Assembly: GCA_013695075.1 (NCBI GenBank)
Contig: JACDBE010000003.1
Span: 1-26,756 of the forward strand
Direction of reading: 5' to 3'
DNA: 26,756 nt
Origin: Acidimicrobiia bacterium
GTDB taxonomy: Bacteria > Actinomycetota > Acidimicrobiia > Spongiisociales > UBA5794
The notes under the pieces were generated by a model that worked only from the letters and a program-made list of their open reading frames with translations, did not search any database and was not told the origin of the DNA. The translations under genes were made by a program, and so were the position numbers. Every line of letters starts with the position of its first letter. The first letter of the stretch is position 1. Shown here in pieces: positions 5,462 through 13,540 of this stretch.

Positions 5462-8380
5462 GTGGATCGCCTTGTCTGCCTCGGACTCAGCCACCGCACG
5501 GCCCCCGTCGAGTTGCGCTCGCGATTCGGATCGCTGGGGCTAGGGGCGACGCGCTGCCCGGCGGTCGCCGAGCACGCCGTCCTCTCCACCTGCTACCGCG
5601 TCGAGCTCTATGCATACCTGGTCGACGGCGTCGACGACGCCCGCCACGAGCTGATCACCGCCCTGGCGGAGAGCCACGGCACCGAGCGCCAGCTGTTGGT
5701 GGATCACCTCTACGTCCACACCGGCGGTGACGTCACCCGTCACCTGGCCAGGGTGGCCTCGGGGCTCGATTCGCTGGTTCTCGGCGAGTCCGAGGTTCTG
5801 GGACAGGTCGGAGACGCTTTGACGGCCGCAGCCGCTGCCGGAACCGTCGGCGCGGTGCTGTCGTTGGTCTTCCGCACCGCCATCGGTGCCGGCCGGCGGG
5901 CGCGGACGGAATCGGCGATCGGGTCCAACCCGGCAACGGCCAGCTCCATGGCGCTGGCGCTGGCCGACAGCGTTCTCGGTCATCTGGACGGCAAGCGGGC
6001 CCTCGTCGTCGGCGCCGGCAGGATCGGTGTGCAGACCCTGGAGGCGATCACCAGGCGGGGGATCTCCGAGGTCGCCCTGGTCAATCGGAGCAGGGAGCGA
6101 GCGGTGGCGACGGCGCCACGCTTTCAGGCTGCGGCATTCGGGCTGGACGAGCTGGTCGACGCCCTCGCCTGGGCGGACCTCGCCGTCACCGCCACCGCTT
6201 CCCAGACACCGGTGGTGAGCACGGCGGCGGTGGAGGAAGCGATGGCCCGCCGCCCCGACCGGCCACTGGTGGTGATCGACGTGGCCGTGCCCGCCGACGT
6301 CGAGCGCGGCGTCGGCCTGGTACCTGGCGCCCGGCTCTTCGACGTGGACGACCTACGGATCGGTGTCTCCGAAGCGATGACCGCCCGGTTTGCCGAGGTA
6401 CCTCGGGTGGAGGCCATCGTGGGCGAGGAGGTCGAGGCCTTCACCCGGCGCTACCACCAGCTCGAGGTGGAGCCTCTGGTGGCCGCCATCCGGCAGCGGG
6501 CCGAGGAGACCCGACGCCACGAGCTCGACCGCACGCTGCGCCACCTCGGCGACGTCGATCCCGACATCGCCCGCCGCATCGGCCAACTCTCCCGATCCCT
6601 GGTCAACAAGGTGCTGCACGAGCCGACGGTGCAGCTGCGGCTGCGGGCCGGCAATGGCCAGCCTGACGCCATCACCACCGCTGCCCGCCAGCTGTTCGGC
6701 ATCGGCGATGTCGCCACCCAGCCGAGGGCGGTGGTCGTCGGCACCCGAGGCTCGGCCCTGGCCCGGGCCCAGGCGGAACGGGTCTGCCGGCTCCTCGCCG
6801 CTGCCTGGCCCGGGCTCAAATGGGAGGTGCGGCCGATGGTGACCCGCGGCGACCGCACCCAGGCCAGCGGCGAGCCGCTGTCGGAGATCGGGGGAAAGGG
6901 TCTGTTCACCGCCGAGTTCGAAGAGGCGCTGCGTGCCGGCACCATCGATGTGGCGGTGCACTCGCTCAAGGATCTCCCAACGGTCGATGCTCCAGGGACC
7001 GTCCTCGGTGCCGTCTGCCTGCGCCAGGACGTTGGCGACTGTCTCGTCTCCCGCGATGGCCTCACGCTCGACACCCTGCCCGCGGGCGCCGTGGTGGGTA
7101 CCAGCAGCCTGCGGCGCACCGCCCAGCTCCGTGCCGTGCGCCCCGACCTGGTGGTGCGCTCGATTCGTGGCAACGTCGACACCCGCATCGCCAAGGTGCG
7201 CCAGGGCCACTACGACGCGGTGGTCCTCGCCGCCGCCGGGATCATGCGGCTCGGGCTGGAGGGCCAGGTCTCGGAGTGGCTCGCGCTCGACACCGTCCTC
7301 CCCGCCCCCGGGCAGGGTGCCCTGGGCGTGCAATGCCGCCAGGGCGACGACGCCATGCTGCACCTGCTCGCCGCCATCGACGATCCCGCAGCCCGGGCCA
7401 CCACCAGTGCCGAGCGGGGATTCCTCGATGCCCTCGGTGCGGGGTGCACCGCACCGGTGGCGGCACTGGCCGAGGTCGTCGACGATGACCGGGTCCGGCT
7501 GCGGGCCCTGGTCTCGTCCCTGGACGGCGACGACGTGGTCCGCGTCAGCGGCGATGGGGTTGCCCACGAGCTCGGCCGCCGCCTCGCCGCCGAGGCACTC
7601 GCCGCCGGGGCAGACCGCATCCTGGAGGCGGCCCGCGTGCCGCCGGGGCTGGCGGGGAGGCGCGTCGTCGTCACCCGGCCCCCGGGGCAGGCCGATGGAC
7701 TGGCCATTGCGCTGGTGGAGCACGGTGCCACCCTGGTTTCGCTGCCACTGATCAGGATCGAGCCCGCCCCTGACGCCGCCCTGGCCGACGTGGAGGACCT
7801 CGACGCCTACGACTGGGTGGTGTTCACCAGCGCCAACGGCGTCGGCGCCATCCCACAACGTCTCCGGGGCACGGTGGCTTCAGCCAGGATCGCCGCCGTT
7901 GGGCCCGCCACCGCGGCGGCGGTGAGAGGGCTCGGTGCCGAGCCGTCCCTGGTCCCGGAACGCTTCGCCGCCGACGAGCTCGTCGCCGGGCTCGAGCCGC
8001 TGCGGGGAGCGCGCCTGCTCCTGCTCCAGGCCGACATCGCCGACCCCCGCTTTGCCGACGAGCTCCGCAACCGGGGGGCACATGTCGAGGCGGTGACCGC
8101 CTACCGGACGGTGACCGTGGAGCCGTCGTCCGCCGAGCTCGAGCAACTCGGCGACGGTGTCGACGCCATCGTGCTTGCCAGCGGCTCCGCCGCCCGCAGC
8201 CTGGCCCGCCTCGTCTCCCGTCACCCCGAGCTGGGCAGGCTGCTACTCGCCTGCATCGGCCCCACCACGGCTGCGGCCGCCGCGGAGGCAGGGTTGACCG
8301 TCGGCGTGGTCGCCGACGAGGCGACGGCCGACGGCATTGTGGTCGCCCTCACCTCACACTTCGGGGGCGCCCATGACTGA
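5462..8380 (+). CDS. hemACD: Triple fusion: glutamyl-tRNA reductase / hydroxymethylbilane synthase / uroporphyrinogen-III synthase
   Basis: One uninterrupted 972-codon frame encodes three complete heme enzymes. Residues 1-418 are GluTR (HemA): LGLSHRTAP, catalytic Cys44 in STCYRVE, GLDSLVLGE, NADPH-binding GAGRIG at 184-189 and the C-terminal dimerisation helices ending TTAARQLFGIG. About 423-720 is HMBS (HemC): VGTRGSALARAQ, HSLKDLP with catalytic Asp504, GTSSLRR, RGNVDTR and dipyrromethane Cys662 in LGAGCTAP. About 726-972 is UroS (HemD): VVVTRPPGQ, VFTSANGV and the late LASGSAA and CIGPTTAAAA motifs. The linkers are only about 5-10 residues. GTG 5462 fits the usual GluTR N-terminus; ATG 5414 would add 16 residues. 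An internal start at GTG 6731 (GAGGG four bases upstream) could still release a HemC-HemD protein. It overlaps hemB by 8 bases. Confidence 0.93.
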   Translation: MDRLVCLGLSHRTAPVELRSRFGSLGLGATRCPAVAEHAVLSTCYRVELYAYLVDGVDDARHELITALAESHGTERQLLVDHLYVHTGGDVTRHLARVASGLDSLVLGESEVLGQVGDALTAAAAAGTVGAVLSLVFRTAIGAGRRARTESAIGSNPATASSMALALADSVLGHLDGKRALVVGAGRIGVQTLEAITRRGISEVALVNRSRERAVATAPRFQAAAFGLDELVDALAWADLAVTATASQTPVVSTAAVEEAMARRPDRPLVVIDVAVPADVERGVGLVPGARLFDVDDLRIGVSEAMTARFAEVPRVEAIVGEEVEAFTRRYHQLEVEPLVAAIRQRAEETRRHELDRTLRHLGDVDPDIARRIGQLSRSLVNKVLHEPTVQLRLRAGNGQPDAITTAARQLFGIGDVATQPRAVVVGTRGSALARAQAERVCRLLAAAWPGLKWEVRPMVTRGDRTQASGEPLSEIGGKGLFTAEFEEALRAGTIDVAVHSLKDLPTVDAPGTVLGAVCLRQDVGDCLVSRDGLTLDTLPAGAVVGTSSLRRTAQLRAVRPDLVVRSIRGNVDTRIAKVRQGHYDAVVLAAAGIMRLGLEGQVSEWLALDTVLPAPGQGALGVQCRQGDDAMLHLLAAIDDPAARATTSAERGFLDALGAGCTAPVAALAEVVDDDRVRLRALVSSLDGDDVVRVSGDGVAHELGRRLAAEALAAGADRILEAARVPPGLAGRRVVVTRPPGQADGLAIALVEHGATLVSLPLIRIEPAPDAALADVEDLDAYDWVVFTSANGVGAIPQRLRGTVASARIAAVGPATAAAVRGLGAEPSLVPERFAADELVAGLEPLRGARLLLLQADIADPRFADELRNRGAHVEAVTAYRTVTVEPSSAELEQLGDGVDAIVLASGSAARSLARLVSRHPELGRLLLACIGPTTAAAAAEAGLTVGVVADEATADGIVVALTSHFGGAHD

Positions 8381-9398
8381 TCGCCACACCGACCTCGTCG
8401 AGGCGGTGCGCTTCGTCCCCGGGGGGCGGCGGCCACGACGCCTGCGCCGGACCGGCCCGCTGCGCGATCTGGTGCGGGAGACGACCCTGGCTGCGGACGA
8501 TCTGGTCTACCCGCTGTTCGTCGTCCCCGGTCGGGGGGTGCGCCGCCCGGTGCCGTCCATGCCGGGGATCTTCCAGCTCTCCGTCGACCAGCTGGGCGCG
8601 GAGGCCGCCGAACTCGATGGCCTCGGGTTGAGGGCCGTGCTCCTCTTCGGGATCCCCGAAGGCAAGGACTCCAGCGGCGGGCAGAGCCATGCCGCAGACG
8701 GGATCGTCCAGGACGCCGTCCGGGTTCTCAAGGGGGCGAGCCCCGAGATCCTGGTGCTGACCGACGTCTGCCTGTGCCAGTACACCGACCACGGCCATTG
8801 CGGGCTGCTCGACGGCGGCGGCGACATCCTCAATGACGAGACGCTCGACGTGCTGGGCCGCATCGCCGTGTCCCATGCTCGGGCCGGGGCGGATGTCGTT
8901 GCCCCCAGCGGGATGATCGACGGGATGGTGGGGGCCATCCGCTCCGCACTCGACGGCGATGGCCACCACCAGGTGGGGACCCTGTCGTATGCGGTGAAGT
9001 ACGCCTCGTCCTTCTACGGGCCGTTTCGCCACGCCGCCGAGGGCGCACCCCGGTTCGGGGACCGGCGCTCGCACCAGATGGATCCGGGCAATGCCCGCGA
9101 GGCGCTGCGTGAGGTTGCCCTCGATGTCGAGGAGGGTGCCGATGCGCTGATGGTGAAGCCGGCGCTCGGCTACCTCGACGTGGTGCGCCGGGTTCACCAG
9201 GCGGTCCCCGAGCTACCCCTCGCCGCCTACAACGTCAGCGGCGAGTACGCCATGGTGAAGGCGGCGGCGGCCAACGGATGGCTGGAGGAGCGGTCGATCG
9301 TCCTCGAGATCCTCATCGGGATCCGGCGCGCCGGGGCCGACTTTATCGTCACCTACCACGCCAAGGACGCCGCCGCCTGGCTGAAGGACCGAGGTTGA
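8373..9398 (+). CDS. hemB: Delta-aminolevulinic acid dehydratase (porphobilinogen synthase)
   Basis: The 341-aa HemB condenses two 5-aminolevulinate molecules into porphobilinogen. The two Schiff-base lysines are present: Lys209 in YAVKYASSFYGPF and Lys262 in LMVKPALGYLD. The metal site reads DVCLCQYTDHGHCG (Cys133, Cys135, Cys143), so this is a zinc-type enzyme rather than the Asp-rich Mg type. The ATG start at 8373 overlaps the fusion gene's stop by 8 bases and follows a GGGGG stretch. The length is normal. The substrate is made by HemA (5462-8380) and HemL (13537-14823), and the product feeds the HemC domain. Confidence 0.95.
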   Translation: MTDRHTDLVEAVRFVPGGRRPRRLRRTGPLRDLVRETTLAADDLVYPLFVVPGRGVRRPVPSMPGIFQLSVDQLGAEAAELDGLGLRAVLLFGIPEGKDSSGGQSHAADGIVQDAVRVLKGASPEILVLTDVCLCQYTDHGHCGLLDGGGDILNDETLDVLGRIAVSHARAGADVVAPSGMIDGMVGAIRSALDGDGHHQVGTLSYAVKYASSFYGPFRHAAEGAPRFGDRRSHQMDPGNAREALREVALDVEEGADALMVKPALGYLDVVRRVHQAVPELPLAAYNVSGEYAMVKAAAANGWLEERSIVLEILIGIRRAGADFIVTYHAKDAAAWLKDRG

Positions 9399-10141
9399 GG
9401 GAGCGCATCGTCGACCGTCCCGACGACGATCAGCGCCTGGTGGATGTCGCCGAGCACGGGCGGACCGCCGGGGGCCAGATGACCTCGCTCGACCGGCGGC
9501 TCTTCATGCAGCTCCATGCCTTCGGTGGTTCCCGGGATACGGCCAGGCTGGTCTCCGCCCTCGAGACCGCGGGCACCGAGGGTGCCCTCTACGAGGATGT
9601 CAATGACCCCAGCGGTGTTGCCCTCCTCACCCTCGGCGAGAGCCCGGACACGTTCGTGACCGAACACCGCGCCCTCCTCGGCTCGCCGCCATTCGTGCAG
9701 CTGGAGCGCAAGGCGGAGCTCACCATGTTCGGTCGGACCTACGCCATCGGGTACGAGCAGGATCTGGAGGAGACTTTGGTGACCCGGCCCCGAGCCCGGG
9801 TCCTCGATCCCGACCTCAGGTGGGCGATCTGGTACCCGCTGCGTCGTGCCGGCTCGTTCGAGCGGCTCTCCCGCGACGAACAGAACATGATGCTCAAGGA
9901 GCATGGGGGGGTCGGCAGGGCGTTCGGAAGGGCGGGCCTCGGCTACGACATCCGGCTCGCCTGCCACGGGCTCGGGGGCGACGACAACGACTTCGTGGTC
10001 GGGCTCCTCGGCCCCGAGCTCCACCCGCTGTCGGAGATCATCCACCGCATGCGGAGGACCAGGCAGACCTCGCTCCACATCGAGCGTCTCGGGCCCTTCG
10101 TCGTGGGCCGGGTGGCGTGGCAGTCGCCACCGGCCCGATGA
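9395..10141 (+). CDS. chdC: Coproheme decarboxylase (chlorite dismutase family, HemQ/ChdC)
   Basis: This Cld-fold heme protein is expected to decarboxylate coproheme to heme b in the coproporphyrin-dependent pathway. In the 248-aa form, DRRLFMQLHAFGG opens the first ferredoxin-like domain. IWYPLRR supplies the tyrosine (Tyr147) aligned with the radical-forming Tyr, and LKEHGGVGR holds the likely proximal heme ligand His170. HGLGGDDNDF matches the SxGLDDxEF strand of the family. TTG 9395 overlaps the hemB stop as TTGA and has AAGGA 6 bases upstream. Codons between 9395 and 9479 keep strong GC bias at third positions, supporting this start over ATG 9479 (220 aa). The sequence is divergent from Firmicute HemQ; a true chlorite dismutase is unlikely given the operon. 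Confidence 0.82.
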   Translation: MRERIVDRPDDDQRLVDVAEHGRTAGGQMTSLDRRLFMQLHAFGGSRDTARLVSALETAGTEGALYEDVNDPSGVALLTLGESPDTFVTEHRALLGSPPFVQLERKAELTMFGRTYAIGYEQDLEETLVTRPRARVLDPDLRWAIWYPLRRAGSFERLSRDEQNMMLKEHGGVGRAFGRAGLGYDIRLACHGLGGDDNDFVVGLLGPELHPLSEIIHRMRRTRQTSLHIERLGPFVVGRVAWQSPPAR

Positions 10142-11217
10142 CTGCGCAGGCCACCGGGGCGTCCATCGAGCCGAGCGACGAGCCCACCTCGCTCTTCCTG
10201 CGCGCCTGCCACCGGCTGCCGACGGAGCGGACCCCCGTCTGGCTGCTGCGCCAAGCGGGGCGATACCTGCCCCAGTACCGGGCGCTACGGGGGCGGTACT
10301 CGATGCTCGACCTGATCCGCACCCCGGAGCTGGCGGCGCAGGTCACGCTGCTGCCGGTGGACGCCTTCCAGCTCGACGCGGCGATCATCTTCGCCGACAT
10401 CCTGCCCCCGCTCATCGGCATGGGGCTGGAGCTGGATTTCGTGCCCGGGGACGGTCCCCGCATCGCCAACCCCATCAGGAGTACGAGTGCGGTCGACATG
10501 CTCGGGGTCCCGCCGGCGGCCGAGACCCTGCCGGGTACGCTGGAGGCGATCCGGATGGTTCGCGCCAAGCTGGAGCGGCGCCGAATACCGGTGATCGGCT
10601 TCGCCGGGGCGCCTTTCACCCTGGCGAGCTACGCCATCGAAGGGGGCACCTCGCGTCACTTCACCCGCACCAAGGCCTTCATGCTCTCCGAGCCCGCCGC
10701 CTGGAAGCGGCTGCTGACCAAGCTGGTCACGGTGCAGGCGGATTACCTGCTCGCCCAGGCGGACGCCGGTGCGGGGGCGCTCCAGGTCTTCGACTCGTGG
10801 GCGGGCCGCGCTCTCAACCGTCAGGACTACCTTCGCTACGTCGCTCCTTCCAACCGGGCACTGTTCGCCGTGGTGGCGCGGGCGGGGGTGCCGGTCATCA
10901 ACTTCTCCCTCGGTGTCGCCCCCTACCTGGCCGACGCCGCCGGCTGCGGCGGCGACGTGGTGGGGCTCGACTGGCAGCTGCCCCTGGACGAGGCGTGGGC
11001 CACCGTCGGTCTCGGCCGGCCGGTGCAGGGGAACCTGGATCCGGCCTCGCTGCTGGCGCCGTGGCCCGAGCTGCGCCACCGCATCGACGAGGTGCTCGAC
11101 CGGGCCGGGGCACGACCCGGTCACGTGTTCAACGTGGGCCACGGTCTGGTTCCGGAAACCCCGGTTGACAACGTTCGCCGCTTGGTCGAGCACGTCGCCG
11201 CGCGCACCGCGACATGA
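10138..11217 (+). CDS. hemE: Uroporphyrinogen decarboxylase
   Basis: The 359-aa HemE converts uroporphyrinogen III to coproporphyrinogen III by four decarboxylations. Signatures: PVWLLRQAGRYLPQYR (Arg38, Arg42 bind substrate carboxylates), IIFADILPP with Asp87 at the active site, GFAGAPFTLASYAIEGG, and the C-terminal QGNLDP and FNVGHGLVPETP. It starts at ATG 10138, overlapping the chdC stop as ATGA, and ends in an ATGA overlap with the ferrochelatase gene. The length is typical and nothing is missing. Confidence 0.96.
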   Translation: MTAQATGASIEPSDEPTSLFLRACHRLPTERTPVWLLRQAGRYLPQYRALRGRYSMLDLIRTPELAAQVTLLPVDAFQLDAAIIFADILPPLIGMGLELDFVPGDGPRIANPIRSTSAVDMLGVPPAAETLPGTLEAIRMVRAKLERRRIPVIGFAGAPFTLASYAIEGGTSRHFTRTKAFMLSEPAAWKRLLTKLVTVQADYLLAQADAGAGALQVFDSWAGRALNRQDYLRYVAPSNRALFAVVARAGVPVINFSLGVAPYLADAAGCGGDVVGLDWQLPLDEAWATVGLGRPVQGNLDPASLLAPWPELRHRIDEVLDRAGARPGHVFNVGHGLVPETPVDNVRRLVEHVAARTAT

Positions 11218-12164
11218 CGATCCGGCTTCCCATCGGGGTGCTGGTCATGGCTTACGGCGGTCCCGAGGCGCTCGACCAGCTCCCCGGCTACCTGGCCGAC
11301 ATCCGCGCCGGGCGTACCACCTCCGCCGAGATCCTCGAGGAGATCGCCGGCAACTACCGTGCCATCGGGGGTCGATCACCGCTGCTGGAGATCAGCCGCC
11401 GCCAGGTCGACGCCCTAGCCGACCGGCTGGGGCAGGGGTATCGCTGCTACCTCGGCATGCGTCACTGGGCGCCGTGGATCGAGGAGGTGGTCGGGGAGAT
11501 GGTGGCGGACGGGGTCACCCATGCCGTCGGCATCGTGCTGGCGCCGCAGTTCAGCGCCCTGTCGGTGGGGCGCTACCAGCAGAAGGTGGCCGACGGTCTC
11601 GAGCTGTACCGGGGCGCCATCACCTTCGAGCATGTCGCCAGCTATCACGGCGCCCCGGGGTTGATCCAGGCCTTCGCCGCCCGGGTGGAGGAGGGCACAG
11701 CCCGCGGGCCGGCACCGGATGGCGAGCGCCCCCACGTGATCTTCACCGCCCACAGCCTGCCCCAGCGGTTGCTGGCGCACGGAGACCCGTACCAGGCCCA
11801 GTGCCTGGAGACGGCGCAGCTGGTCGCCGCCAGGACGGGCCTTGCCGACGAGGGATGGTCGTGGAGCTACCAGTCCGCCGGTCGCTCGCCCGAGCCATGG
11901 GCCGGACCCGATCTGGGCGAGCATCTGGAGCGCCTCGCCGGGCAGGGCGTTCGCTCCGTGGTCGTCGTGCCCGTCGGCTTCGTCTCCGACCACGTCGAGG
12001 TCCTGTTCGACATCGACATCAAGGCACAGGCGGTTGCCCGCCGGCTCGGCATGCGCCTGGAGCGCCCGCCGTCGCTCAACGACGACCCCGCGTTTGTCGA
12101 GGCGCTGGCCGACCAGGTGCGGCAGCGTGCCGGGCACTGGCTCGACCGGGCTCTGGCGTCATGA
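11214..12164 (+). CDS. hemH: Ferrochelatase, probably coproporphyrin type (CpfC)
   Basis: The 316-aa ferrochelatase inserts Fe(II) into a porphyrin, here most likely coproporphyrin III given the ChdC gene next door. The metal-binding catalytic His180 sits in FTAHSLP and Glu262 in PVGFVSDHVEVLFDID. MAYGGP near the N-terminus and the YQSAGRSPEPWAGPD segment are characteristic. I see no C-terminal cysteine cluster for a [2Fe-2S] centre, which some actinobacterial ferrochelatases carry. ATGA overlaps couple it to hemE before and hemY after. It is also called cpfC. Confidence 0.94.
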   Translation: MTIRLPIGVLVMAYGGPEALDQLPGYLADIRAGRTTSAEILEEIAGNYRAIGGRSPLLEISRRQVDALADRLGQGYRCYLGMRHWAPWIEEVVGEMVADGVTHAVGIVLAPQFSALSVGRYQQKVADGLELYRGAITFEHVASYHGAPGLIQAFAARVEEGTARGPAPDGERPHVIFTAHSLPQRLLAHGDPYQAQCLETAQLVAARTGLADEGWSWSYQSAGRSPEPWAGPDLGEHLERLAGQGVRSVVVVPVGFVSDHVEVLFDIDIKAQAVARRLGMRLERPPSLNDDPAFVEALADQVRQRAGHWLDRALAS

Positions 12165-13540
12165 GGATCGCCATCGTCGGCGGAGGGATCGCCGCCCTGG
12201 CGGCGGCGCGCCGGTTGGAGCGGTTGCTCCCCCGCGGCGACATCGTGCTGGTGGAGCGGGAGCGTCGCCTGGGCGGCAAGCTGCTCACCGAGCGCGTCGG
12301 CGGCTTCGTGGTGGAGGGGGCACCCGACAGCTTCCTGTCTCGCAAGGAGCGCGGGATCGGCCTGTGCACCGAGCTCGGTCTCGGCGGCGAGCTCATCGCC
12401 AGACGCCCCGGGATGGGGGGCACCTTCGTGCGCCGTGGTGGTGAGCTGCACCCGCTCCCTGAGGGTCTCTCCGGGATGATCCCTACCCACCTCGAGGCTC
12501 TGTCGGGGAGCGGGCTGCTGTCTCCGGCTGGTCGGGAACGGGTCGCTGCCGAGATCGATCTGCCCCCGGCGCCGCCCGGAGCGGACGAGTCGATCGCAGC
12601 GTTCATCACCCGCCGTTTCGGTGATGAGGCCTACCGGATGCTGGTCGAGCCGATCATGACGGGGATCTTCGGCGGAAACGGTGACAGGCTGTCGTTGGCC
12701 GCCACCTTCCCCACGTTGCGAGAACTGGAGCTGGCGCATGGAAGCGTGATCCGCGGGCTGCTGGCGCAACCCTCTCCGGGGGGGACCGAGCCCCCGTTCC
12801 TGACGCTGCGCCCGGGTCTGGCGACCCTGGCCTCCCGCGTCGTGGAGCAACTGCACAGGACCCAGCTCCTCGTCGGCCGGCGCGCCGTCGCCCTGCGCTG
12901 CCGAGGCGGTGGCTACCTGCTGGAGCTGGATGGAGGCGACACGCTGCCCGCCGACGCCGCCGTCCTGGCGCTGCCGGCGCATGTCACCGCCGAGGTGGTC
13001 GCCGGTCTCGACGGCGGCCTCGCCGCCGCCCACGCCGAGATCCCGCACGCCTCGTCGGCGGTGGTGACGCTTGCCTACCGGGCGGAGGCGGTGGGACATC
13101 CTCTCGACGGCTACGGATACGTCGTTCCCCGCAGCGAGCGCACCGACGTGCTGGCGTGCACGTGGACCTCGAGCAAGTGGGAGGGACGCGCTCCCGAGGG
13201 TTCGGTGCTGGTGCGGGTGTACGCCGGCCGCTCCGGTAGCCGTGACGTGGCCACCGAGAGCGACGCCTCCCTGGTGACCCTGGCCACCGAGGAGCTTGAT
13301 CTCATCGGTATCGGTGGCCAGCCAGTGCTGGTACGCATCCACCGCTGGCCCCGAGGGATGCCCCAGTACGTACTGGGGCATCAAGAGCGGGTCGACAGGA
13401 TCGATGCGGCGCTGGCGGGCTTCCCCGGGTTGGCGGTCGCCGGGGCGGCATACCACGGCGTCGGCATCCCCGACTGCATCGCCTCCGGCGAGGGTGCCGC
13501 CGAGTCCGTAGCCCGGACGCTCCACGCCGTCGCGCGATGA
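12161..13540 (+). CDS. hemY: HemY-type FAD oxidase: coproporphyrinogen III (or protoporphyrinogen IX) oxidase
   Basis: The 459-aa flavoprotein opens with an FAD dinucleotide-binding fold, RIAIVGGGIAALAAARRLE, then VERERRLGGKLLTE and GAPDSFLSRK. It carries the family motifs VEPIMTGIFGGNGDRLSL, PFLTLRPGL and the C-terminal GVGIPDCIASGEGAAE that closes the FAD site. With ChdC and ferrochelatase in the same operon and no HemF/HemN, oxidation of coproporphyrinogen III to coproporphyrin III (CgoX activity) is the likelier reaction. The start is an ATGA overlap with hemH. A perfect 26-bp palindrome lies in the coding sequence at 13357-13382. Confidence 0.92.
   Translation: MRIAIVGGGIAALAAARRLERLLPRGDIVLVERERRLGGKLLTERVGGFVVEGAPDSFLSRKERGIGLCTELGLGGELIARRPGMGGTFVRRGGELHPLPEGLSGMIPTHLEALSGSGLLSPAGRERVAAEIDLPPAPPGADESIAAFITRRFGDEAYRMLVEPIMTGIFGGNGDRLSLAATFPTLRELELAHGSVIRGLLAQPSPGGTEPPFLTLRPGLATLASRVVEQLHRTQLLVGRRAVALRCRGGGYLLELDGGDTLPADAAVLALPAHVTAEVVAGLDGGLAAAHAEIPHASSAVVTLAYRAEAVGHPLDGYGYVVPRSERTDVLACTWTSSKWEGRAPEGSVLVRVYAGRSGSRDVATESDASLVTLATEELDLIGIGGQPVLVRIHRWPRGMPQYVLGHQERVDRIDAALAGFPGLAVAGAAYHGVGIPDCIASGEGAAESVARTLHAVAR
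13357..13382. repeat. Perfect 26-bp palindrome inside hemY
   Basis: Two 13-base arms, GATGCCCCAGTAC and its exact reverse complement, meet without a spacer. The site covers hemY codons 399-408 (GMPQYVLGHQ), part of a motif usually conserved as PQY..GH. The centre uses GTA for Val404, an uncommon codon in this GC-rich sequence, and that choice is needed to complete the symmetry. Confidence 0.9.

Noticed and set aside
6353..7858. Reverse open frame of about 501 codons opposite hemACD
   Set aside because: Its composition is typical of an antisense shadow, and the forward frame has three unmistakable enzyme domains.
9395..10141. True chlorite dismutase for chlorite detoxification
   Set aside because: The gene sits between hemB and hemE with overlapping starts, and the pathway otherwise lacks its last step; ChdC fits better.
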